Positions 1 to 5,650 of a stretch of 9,489 bases of DNA are shown one piece after another. The notes below the pieces were generated by a model. That model was not told the origin of the DNA and searched no databases. It saw only the letters and a list, made by a program, of their open reading frames with translations. The DNA is from Kocuria sp. (lineage in GTDB: Bacteria; Actinomycetota; Actinomycetes; Actinomycetales; Micrococcaceae), in contig JAKDKI010000062.1 of the NCBI GenBank assembly GCA_030453435.1, forward strand, positions 1 to 9,489, in the 5' to 3' direction. The translations under genes and the position numbers were made by a program. Each line of letters begins with the position of its first letter. The first letter of the stretch is position 1.

Positions 1-972
1 GCCAAGATCATCGAGCTGGACAAGAACCGCAACAACGTGGTCCTGTCCCGCCGTGCCTGGCTCGAGCAGACCCAGTCCGAGGTCCGCGCGAACTTCTTGC
101 AGCAGCTGCAGAAGGGCCAGGTCCGCACCGGCACCGTGTCCTCCATCGTCAACTTCGGTGCCTTCGTGGACCTCGGTGGCGTCGACGGCCTGGTGCACGT
201 GTCCGAGCTGTCCTGGAAGCACATCGACCACCCCTCCGAGGTCGTCGAGGTTGGCCAGGAAGTCACCGTCGAGGTTCTGGACGTGGACATGGACCGCGAG
301 CGTGTTTCGCTGTCCCTCAAGGCCACCCAGGAAGATCCCTGGCAGCTCTTCGCACGCACCCACGCCCTGGGTCAGGTTGTCCCGGGCAAGGTCACCAAGC
401 TGGTTCCCTTCGGTGCGTTCGTGCGCGTCGAAGACGGCATCGAGGGCCTGGTGCACATCTCCGAGCTGGCACAGCGTCACGTGGACATGGCCGAGCAGGT
501 CGTCTCCGTGAACGAGGAACTGTTCGTCAAGGTCATCGACATCGACCTGGACCGTCGCCGCATCTCGCTGTCCCTGAAGCAGGCCAACGAGGGCGTGGAT
601 CCGGAGTCCACCGAGTTCGATCCCGCTCAGTACGGCATGGCTGCCGAGTACGACGAGCAGGGCAACTACAAGTACCCCGAGGGCTTCGATCCCGAGACCA
701 ACGAGTGGATCGAAGGCTACGAGGAGCAGCGCGCAGCTTGGGAGCAGCAGTACGCTGACGCTCAGGCTCGCTGGGAAGCTCACAAGGAGCAGGTGCAGAA
801 GCACCTGGCCGAGGACCAGGAAGCAGCCGTTTCCTCCTCGAACTCCAGCAGCAGCAACTCCGGCCCCGCCGCTCCGACCAGCTACTCCTCCGAGGCTCCG
901 GCCGAGGACGCAGGCACCTTGGCTTCCGACGAAGCTCTGGCTGCTCTGCGCGAGAAGCTGACCGGCAACTGA
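1..972 (+). CDS. rpsA: 30S ribosomal protein S1, C-terminal part (5' end outside window)
   Basis: Ribosomal protein S1 helps the small subunit bind and unfold mRNA. The frame is open from base 1 and gives 323 residues before the TGA stop, so the N-terminal S1 repeats lie upstream of the window. Two complete S1 RNA-binding repeats are visible at about residues 38-108 (GTVSSIVNFGAFVDL, then GLVHVSELSW) and 123-194 (GKVTKLVPFGAFVRV, then GLVHISELAQ); each ends in the typical DxDxxRxRxSLSLK strand. The tail (about 198-260) is acidic and aromatic, with the YDEQGNYKYPEGFDPETNEW stretch characteristic of actinobacterial S1. A Ser/Ala/Pro-rich linker (about 277-300) precedes a short C-terminal helix. 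Codon use is strongly C-ending, as expected for a highly expressed gene. A strong hairpin follows the stop and probably ends the transcript. Family identity is very secure. Confidence 0.97.
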   Translation, partial: AKIIELDKNRNNVVLSRRAWLEQTQSEVRANFLQQLQKGQVRTGTVSSIVNFGAFVDLGGVDGLVHVSELSWKHIDHPSEVVEVGQEVTVEVLDVDMDRERVSLSLKATQEDPWQLFARTHALGQVVPGKVTKLVPFGAFVRVEDGIEGLVHISELAQRHVDMAEQVVSVNEELFVKVIDIDLDRRRISLSLKQANEGVDPESTEFDPAQYGMAAEYDEQGNYKYPEGFDPETNEWIEGYEEQRAAWEQQYADAQARWEAHKEQVQKHLAEDQEAAVSSSNSSSSNSGPAAPTSYSSEAPAEDAGTLASDEALAALREKLTGN

Positions 973-1019
973 GTCACAGGGTGAGCTGAGCCGCTCCGGC
1001 GGTTTGCACATCTGAATCG

Positions 1020-1054
1020 CAGAACCCCGCACGGTATAGCCGTGCGGGGTTCTG
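1020..1054 (+). terminator. rpsA terminator hairpin, possibly bidirectional
   Basis: A perfect 15-bp inverted repeat (arms 1020-1034 and 1040-1054, left arm CAGAACCCCGCACGG) encloses a five-base loop TATAG. It begins 47 bases after the rpsA stop and lies between two convergent genes (rpsA and yigZ). No clear T-tract follows on either strand, which is common for actinobacterial terminators, so the call rests on stem length, GC content and position. Confidence 0.8.
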
Positions 1055-1147
1055 TCATGTCCGGGCGACGTTAGCGGTGGCCGGTGATCATCTGATGCGG
1101 GGGAGGAGGGGCCGCGGATTGCTGGCGGGAGTGCAGCTCGGACAGAG

Positions 1148-1846
1148 CTACAGCAAGGGGATATCGTGCCAGTCGACGCCACCGAGTTCCGGCGTGTAGT
1201 TTCCTGCCGTCAAGGAGGTCACGGTGTCCAGTGCTTCCTGCACATCGGTCTCACGATCAGGAACCGCGAGGGTGAGCACGGCGGCGTCGGCCTCATAACT
1301 GGTGGGCAGCACCGTGAACCCGGCCGTGCGCACGTCGTCCTCGATGCGACCGGCGTCCGAATGGTCGAGGCGAACGGAGAGGGAACGTGACCGCATGCGG
1401 GTCTTGAGCGGGGCGGTCTCGAGCGCCTCGGCAACCGCCCCGGAGTAAGCACGGACCAGCCCGCCGGCACCGAGCTTGACCCCGCCGAACCAGCGAACCA
1501 CCACCGCGCAGATGTCCGAGAGGTCGCCCTCGAGTTCCTGTTCGCGTTGCGTCGGTGACTTGTGGGACGTCAGCGTCTGCATCATGGGCATGCCCGCGGT
1601 GCCGGACGGCTCGCCGTCGTCGGACGTGCGACCCGTCTCGCGAGTGGGGCCCAGCAGGAAGGCCGAACAGTGATGCCGGGCGTCGCGGTATTGGGCCTTG
1701 GTGCAGGCAATGAAGTCTCGGGCACCGTCCTCTGAATCGACCCGTTTCAGCAGTGCAAGGAATCGGGATTTCTTGATCTCGATCTCGTGTTCGTGGACGG
1801 AACTTGCGCGCAGCACCGTATAGGAAACGTTCGGGTCGATGGGCAT
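1148..1846 (-). CDS. yigZ: YigZ / IMPACT (UPF0029) family protein
   Basis: A 232-residue protein of the YigZ/IMPACT family, which is conserved in bacteria and related to the eukaryotic translation regulator IMPACT; its bacterial role is not settled. The N-terminal UPF0029 domain spans about 20-145, with KKSRFLALL (25-33), the HHCSAF segment (58-63), SDDGEPSGTAGMPM (75-88) and VVRWFGGVKLGAGGLVRAYS (116-135). A DUF1949-type ferredoxin-like domain follows (about 150-215). Length is close to the family norm. An extra polar segment of about 12 residues (roughly 95-110, HKSPTQREQELEGD) sits between the two core motifs. The ATG at 1846 was chosen because the family N-terminus aligns there; the open frame runs on upstream to 2068 but that part has no family similarity and would overlap the divergent gene. 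No good Shine-Dalgarno is present, but a -10-like TAGACT lies 7 bases before the start, suggesting a leaderless message. Confidence 0.93.
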   Translation of the reverse strand: MPIDPNVSYTVLRASSVHEHEIEIKKSRFLALLKRVDSEDGARDFIACTKAQYRDARHHCSAFLLGPTRETGRTSDDGEPSGTAGMPMMQTLTSHKSPTQREQELEGDLSDICAVVVRWFGGVKLGAGGLVRAYSGAVAEALETAPLKTRMRSRSLSVRLDHSDAGRIEDDVRTAGFTVLPTSYEADAAVLTLAVPDRETDVQEALDTVTSLTAGNYTPELGGVDWHDIPLL

Positions 1847-1853
1847 GGCCACC

Positions 1854-1859
1854 AGTCTA
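1854..1859 (-). promoter_or_regulatory. Candidate -10 element for a leaderless yigZ transcript
   Basis: Read on the minus strand the sequence is TAGACT GGTGGCC ATG. TAGACT fits the actinobacterial TANNNT -10 and is 7 bases from the start codon, which would put the transcription start at or next to the A of ATG. No convincing -35 was found. The same layout, including GGTGGC between the -10 and ATG, occurs before uvrB. Confidence 0.45.
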
Positions 1860-1954
1860 GGGTGCGGCCACCGCACGACTTCTGACCCGCGACGCGAGGT
1901 TACTTCCCAGGAGCCTTGCCATGTGCCTTGTATCACACGAGCACTGGGAGGAAC

Positions 1955-2014
1955 ATGGCGTGCAATAGCACTCGAGAAAGTGGTAGCCACCATGAGCACG
2001 ACAACACGGCGTGA
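1955..2014 (+). other. Possible 19-codon upstream ORF overlapping the next gene's start
   Basis: The best ribosome-binding sequence in this intergenic region, GGGAGGAAC directly before ATG (1955), opens a reading frame of only 19 codons (MACNSTRESGSHHEHDNTA) that stops at 2014, 20 bases beyond the first base triplet of the membrane-protein gene starting at 1992 in another frame. Termination and start sites therefore overlap, as in translational coupling. It could equally be chance, and there is no homology to support it. Confidence 0.2.
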
Positions 2015-2468
2015 AGAATCTCTCGGTTCATCGGCACGCAATCGACAGATCGACCCCGAGGTCGACAATCACGTGAGGAAACTGCTGACGCTCACCGTTG
2101 TGTCCGGCTTGCTGTACCTCACGACCGTCATCACCAACATCATCACCGGTCAGGTCACTCATCGCGCCTTCGAGGATGCGCCGTTCGGTGCGCCGCCGGA
2201 AAACGCGTACTGGGTCGGAGCGGTGGTCGGGCTGATCCTCTTGGTTGGGATGTACATGGCCGTGTACATCCCACTGCGCAAGCGGCTCCGCGAAGGCTGG
2301 TATGCCGGCGCAGTATTCGCGACCGTGGGGTTAATCCACGCGGCCTTGTCGGCAGTGGTCGCACCGGGAAATCTGATGCTGGGGCTCCCCGGCATCGCGT
2401 TGGTGCTAGTCAATGGGATCTGGCTGTTCGTTGCGTTCCGCCCCGGTGTGCGGGAGGGACTCGGCTGA
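1992..2468 (+). CDS. Small four-helix integral membrane protein, unknown function
   Basis: A 158-residue protein with no family I recognise. After a polar, charged N-terminus (1-30), four hydrophobic segments are visible at about 31-53, 73-93, 103-123 and 128-149, so both ends are predicted on the same side. The loop after helix 2 is basic (PLRKRLR, 94-100), suggesting that it is cytoplasmic under the positive-inside rule, as is the N-terminus. The loop between helices 1 and 2 (about 54-72) is polar and proline-rich. The ATG at 1992 has only a weak upstream purine run (GAGAAAG, 1974-1980); an in-frame GTG at 1980 is an alternative, and a short ORF with a far better ribosome site overlaps the start. 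The gene is divergent from yigZ, with about 145 bp between them, and is followed by 175 bp before the transporter fusion. It may be co-transcribed with that gene, but the dyad in the gap argues for separate control. Confidence 0.75.
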   Translation: MSTTTRREESLGSSARNRQIDPEVDNHVRKLLTLTVVSGLLYLTTVITNIITGQVTHRAFEDAPFGAPPENAYWVGAVVGLILLVGMYMAVYIPLRKRLREGWYAGAVFATVGLIHAALSAVVAPGNLMLGLPGIALVLVNGIWLFVAFRPGVREGLG

Positions 2469-2562
2469 TCTTGGTGCGCGTTTCCAGCCAGTGACGAGAG
2501 AACGTTACGAAGAAGTAACGGTCGTGGCTGAAGGTGCGCCAATATCCGCAAGTTCGTGACGG
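2463..2562 (+). repeat. Degenerate direct repeat upstream of the BCCT fusion gene
   Basis: Three short blocks occur twice in the same order: GGCTGA, GGTGCGC and GTGACG, at 2463, 2473 and 2491, and again at 2526, 2533 and 2556. Spacing differs by a few bases between copies. The first copy starts in the last codons of the membrane-protein gene. The two copies flank the CGTTAC/GTAACG dyad. This may be a decayed duplication or a pair of regulator sites; chance is possible. Confidence 0.25.
2503..2520. promoter_or_regulatory. Operator-like dyad upstream of the BCCT fusion gene
   Basis: CGTTAC, six bases (GAAGAA), then GTAACG forms a perfect 6+6 inverted repeat about 125 bases before the ATG at 2644. 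The stem is short and AT-containing with no T-tract, so a protein-binding site fits better than a terminator. A -10-like TATCAT lies downstream at 2584-2589, without a clear -35. The cognate regulator cannot be named from this window. Confidence 0.35.
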
Positions 2563-2643
2563 GTCGGTACAGTTATGGACCGTTATCATCCGGTCGTGAT
2601 CTGTCTCACGGTGCCGGCTCCGCCAATTCGGAAGTCATGGAAC

Positions 2644-5001
2644 ATGTTCAATCGTTTGCACGATCGACTAGGCCTGAGAACCACCCCCTCCATTTTCTTC
2701 ATCTCCGCGGGACTGATCATCCTGTTCACCGCGGCCATGGGAATCTTCCCCACCCAAGTTCAAGCGTTCTTCGGAGCCGCCTCCACCGCGCTTCGTTACG
2801 AGGCAGGCTGGTTCTTCACGTTCAGCGTGACGGCCATGGTTGTTTTTGCGATCGCCTTGGCCATTAGTAGGTACGGCCGATTGAAAATAGGCGACGACGA
2901 TTCCGAGCCCGAGTATTCAGGTATCGCTTGGTTCGGCATGCTCTTCGCCGCTGGCCTTGGCGCGGTCCTGATGTTCTGGGGCGTGGCCGAGCCCATGAAC
3001 CACTACGCCAATCCACCCATGTACGGTACGGAAGCGTTCTCTGACCAGGCGGCCGTGGAAGCGTTGAACATCTCCAACTTCCACTTCGGTTTGCACATGT
3101 GGGGCATCTTCATCGTGCCCGGCCTGGCCTTCGGGTACTTCACGTACAAGCGGAAGCTACCGCCGCGAGTGTCCTCCGCGTTCCAGCCTCTGCTGGGCGA
3201 CGGCATCCACGGTCCGATCGGTAAGGCCATCGACATCCTGGCCATTGTGGCCACAGTATTTGGCTTGGGCGTTTCCGTGGGTCTCGGGGCCATGCAGATC
3301 AACAGCGGCATGAATTACGTGTATGGCATTCCCATGGCGGGTTGGATCCAGGCAGCCATCATTGCCGTGGTGACCGCCGTGGGACTCGCGTCCGTGGTGG
3401 CGGGCATGGACAAGGGCGTGAAGCGACTGTCCTACGTGAACATCATTGCCGCGGTGGCCCTGCTCGTCTTCATCCTCATGGCCGGCGCCAGCATGCAGCT
3501 CATGCGCGGCATCGTGGAATCCGCCGGCAGCTACTTGAATGCACTGCCCACGCTGGCGTTCTTCAACGACACGTTCGGAAACGGTGAATGGTCCGGTGAC
3601 TGGACCGTCTTCTACTGGGCGTGGACGGTGACCTGGGCGCCCTTCGTAGGCATGTTCGTGGCCAAGATTTCTCGGGGCCGCACCATTCGCCAGTTCGTGC
3701 TCGGCGTTTTGGGTGTGCCCTCCGTGTTCGTGGTGATCTGGATGGGGATCTACGGTCTGAGCGCCTTCCAGATCGACCGCGCCCCGGGTACCGAGCGATC
3801 CATGACGGAAACCATCGTGGACGAGGGCAACGTGGAAGCGGCGCTGTTCCAGCTGTTGCAGAACTTCCCCCTCTTCGAGGTGACTGCGGTCCTGGCCCTG
3901 ATCGTGATCACGGTCTTCTTCATCACCTCCATCGACTCGGGTGCCCTGGTGATGGATTCCATGGCATCGGGCTACGAGGATGAAGGACCCAGGCGGCAGC
4001 GAGTTTTCTGGGCCTTGTCGGTCGGCGCGGTGTGTACCGCCATCATCACGACCTCCGGTGAGGGCGGGCTGGCCGCCCTGCAGGAAGTCATCATTGTGAT
4101 CGGTGCTCCCGTCATGCTTATGACGTTCGTCCAGGCGATCATGTTGTTCCAAGCCATTCGAGAGGACGCCGGAACGGTCAAGCCCATGCGGACACGCCAG
4201 TGGAAGCAGGTGCTGCCCGTGGAGGAGTACCACCGACGGGCCCGGGACGGTTCCACCGCGGTTGAAGACTACGTGATGCGCCCCGAGTACGAGGTGGGCA
4301 CGGAGCCGGAGCACAACACCCACCAGCCTCGAACGTGGCACTGGCAGCGCGAGAAGGAAGGCCAGCCGGTCCTGCAGATGGCCCTCATCGGAGGTTACTC
4401 CTCGGGCAAGACCACGGTCGCCCGGGCCTTCAGGGACCTCGGCGCCACGGTGGTCGACAACGACGAAATCTGGGCCCATGTCCTGCGACAGGGCACCGAA
4501 GCCCACGATGAGATCGTCCGAATGTTCGGCGACGCCGTAACGGCTCCCGACGGATCCGTGGACTTGGCCGCCCTGATCGACCTGAAATCCAATAACTCCA
4601 CGGCACGGGAACGCATCAACGAACTCGTGCTGCCGCTGGTGCGAGAAGAATCCCGCCACCGCGGCCGTCGAGCCGGCCCAGACACGGTCCTCGTTCAGGA
4701 CGTCCGAGACTTGGTGGAATCGGGTCAGTCCGAACGATTCGACGTCGTGATCGCTGTGGAGGCACCCGCGGATATGCGAGTGGAGCGCTTGGTGCAGGAA
4801 TCGGGCATGACTCGTGAACAAGCGTGGGAGCGCGTTGACGATTCCACCAGCGACGACGAACGCCGTGAGATCGCAGACGACGTGGTGGTCAACGATGGCG
4901 ACAACGAGTCCCTCCGCTCCCAGGTGCAGCGGATCTGGGACGAGTACGTGGTGCCTGCCGTGCCTGACATCGCCGAGAAGAGTGAAGCGGCTCGTGACTG
5001 A
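2644..5001 (+). CDS. BCCT-family transporter fused to a CoaE-like P-loop kinase domain
   Basis: A 785-residue fusion. Residues about 15-505 are a full 12-helix BCCT carrier (betaine/carnitine/choline family, LeuT fold, plasma membrane). Visible landmarks are FAAGLGAVLMFWGVAEP (helix 3, about 101-117), FHFGLHMWGIF (146-156), FYWAWTVTWAPFVG with KISRGRTIR (323-349), and ITSIDSGALV (427-436), whose Thr-Ser matches the sodium-site pair of BetP. Aligned with the BetP aromatic box, the positions read F148, W153, F156 and T328 instead of W, W, Y and W, so the substrate may not be betaine. A polar, Trp/His-containing linker follows (about 515-572). Residues about 576-770 resemble dephospho-CoA kinase: Walker A GGYSSGKTT (583-591), VVDND (603-607), PLVREE, and VIAVEAP. 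The ATG at 2644 has GGAAG nine bases upstream and fits BCCT N-termini; an in-frame ATG at 2575 is the alternative. The frame is continuous, with no sign of frameshift. The transporter identity is secure; the tail's activity is unknown. Confidence 0.9.
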   Translation: MFNRLHDRLGLRTTPSIFFISAGLIILFTAAMGIFPTQVQAFFGAASTALRYEAGWFFTFSVTAMVVFAIALAISRYGRLKIGDDDSEPEYSGIAWFGMLFAAGLGAVLMFWGVAEPMNHYANPPMYGTEAFSDQAAVEALNISNFHFGLHMWGIFIVPGLAFGYFTYKRKLPPRVSSAFQPLLGDGIHGPIGKAIDILAIVATVFGLGVSVGLGAMQINSGMNYVYGIPMAGWIQAAIIAVVTAVGLASVVAGMDKGVKRLSYVNIIAAVALLVFILMAGASMQLMRGIVESAGSYLNALPTLAFFNDTFGNGEWSGDWTVFYWAWTVTWAPFVGMFVAKISRGRTIRQFVLGVLGVPSVFVVIWMGIYGLSAFQIDRAPGTERSMTETIVDEGNVEAALFQLLQNFPLFEVTAVLALIVITVFFITSIDSGALVMDSMASGYEDEGPRRQRVFWALSVGAVCTAIITTSGEGGLAALQEVIIVIGAPVMLMTFVQAIMLFQAIREDAGTVKPMRTRQWKQVLPVEEYHRRARDGSTAVEDYVMRPEYEVGTEPEHNTHQPRTWHWQREKEGQPVLQMALIGGYSSGKTTVARAFRDLGATVVDNDEIWAHVLRQGTEAHDEIVRMFGDAVTAPDGSVDLAALIDLKSNNSTARERINELVLPLVREESRHRGRRAGPDTVLVQDVRDLVESGQSERFDVVIAVEAPADMRVERLVQESGMTREQAWERVDDSTSDDERREIADDVVVNDGDNESLRSQVQRIWDEYVVPAVPDIAEKSEAARD

Positions 5002-5620
5002 TACTCGTTCTGCGGAGTCCAGCCGAGCCACGGAGACGGTGGGCCTGACCGGGGGGATCGCTTCCGGTAAGTCCACCGTCTCCCGGCGCCTGGCCGAACT
5101 GGGGGCAGTGGTGATCGACGCGGATGCGATCGCTCGTGAGCTCCAGAAACCCGGGGAGCGCGGACACACGGCGATCCAGGAACACTTCGGCACTTCGGTC
5201 ATCGACCCACAGACCGGCGAACTGCTGCGCCAAGAGTTGGCGAACATCGTGTTCAACGATGAACTGCAACTTCAAGCTTTGAACGGCATTATTCACCCAC
5301 TGGTTCGTGAAGAGACCGCTCGGTTGATCGCGGGCGCAGCGCCCGGATCGGTCATCGTCTACGACATGCCGCTGCTGGTCGAGACCGGCCAGCACAGGGA
5401 CATGGACCAGGTCTTGGTGGTTGAGGCACCGATCGGGGAGCGGGTGCGTCGCATGGTGACCGATCGCGGAATGGGGCCCGACGATGCGCGACGCCGGATT
5501 GCCGCGCAGGCCACGGATGCGCAACGCCGGGCCGCGGCAACCACGGTGTTCGACAACTCTGGAACGGTGGCTGATCTGCTGCGTCAGGTTGATGATTGGT
5601 GGCGCTCACAGCGCGGTTAG
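4994..5620 (+). CDS. coaE: Dephospho-CoA kinase
   Basis: CoaE phosphorylates the 3'-hydroxyl of dephospho-CoA with ATP, the last step of coenzyme A synthesis, in the cytoplasm. The 208-residue product has Walker A GGIASGKST (20-28, K26), the catalytic-region VIDAD (40-44), the conserved IHPLV (100-104, H101), YDMPLLVE (123-130), and a lid segment RRRIAAQ with R168 and Q172, followed by VFDNSG (185-190). All expected family motifs are present and length is typical. It lacks the long C-terminal extension found in some actinobacterial CoaE proteins. The GTG at 4994 overlaps the end of the upstream fusion gene by 8 bp and suggests translational coupling. GTG 4982 is an in-frame alternative; a longer frame from 4814 lies wholly inside the fusion gene and is rejected. 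uvrB follows after 30 bp. It is a clear paralogue of the C-terminal domain of the upstream gene. Confidence 0.95.
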   Translation: MTDTRSAESSRATETVGLTGGIASGKSTVSRRLAELGAVVIDADAIARELQKPGERGHTAIQEHFGTSVIDPQTGELLRQELANIVFNDELQLQALNGIIHPLVREETARLIAGAAPGSVIVYDMPLLVETGQHRDMDQVLVVEAPIGERVRRMVTDRGMGPDDARRRIAAQATDAQRRAAATTVFDNSGTVADLLRQVDDWWRSQRG

Positions 5621-5638
5621 CGTGTCGGAGGGGGCGCG

Positions 5639-5644
5639 TATTCT
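5639..5644 (+). promoter_or_regulatory. Candidate -10 element for a leaderless uvrB transcript
   Basis: TATTCT, then GGTGGC, then ATG (5651). The TANNNT hexamer is 6 bases from the start codon, so transcription could begin at or one base from the ATG. The only strong purine run, GGAGGGGG at 5627-5634, is 16 bases from the start, too far for a normal Shine-Dalgarno. No good -35 and no LexA-type GAAC/GTTC palindrome were seen. uvrB may also be read through from coaE. Confidence 0.45.
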
Positions 5645-5650
5645 GGTGGC

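Noticed and set aside
1135..1149. Small inverted repeat AGCTC/GAGCT over the yigZ stop codon as a terminator
   Set aside because: It has only 5 bp, overlaps the stop codon, and has no T-tract; the 15-bp hairpin at 1020-1054 is the better candidate for both genes.
1847..2068. N-terminal extension of the YigZ protein to 2068
   Set aside because: The added 74 residues have no family similarity and overlap the divergent membrane-protein gene; ATG 1846 fits the family N-terminus.
4814..4993. N-terminal extension of CoaE from an ATG at 4814
   Set aside because: It would lie wholly inside the fusion gene and add about 60 Ser/Thr/Arg-rich residues unrelated to CoaE; GTG 4994 gives the family length.
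3157..5256. 699-residue open frame on the minus strand across the transporter and coaE
   Set aside because: It is antisense to well-supported BCCT and CoaE coding sequence, is His/Gly/Asp-rich with no recognisable domain, and arises from GC-rich third positions.
5600..5650. SOS (LexA) box before uvrB
   Set aside because: No GAAC-N4-GTTC palindrome is present in the coaE-uvrB gap.
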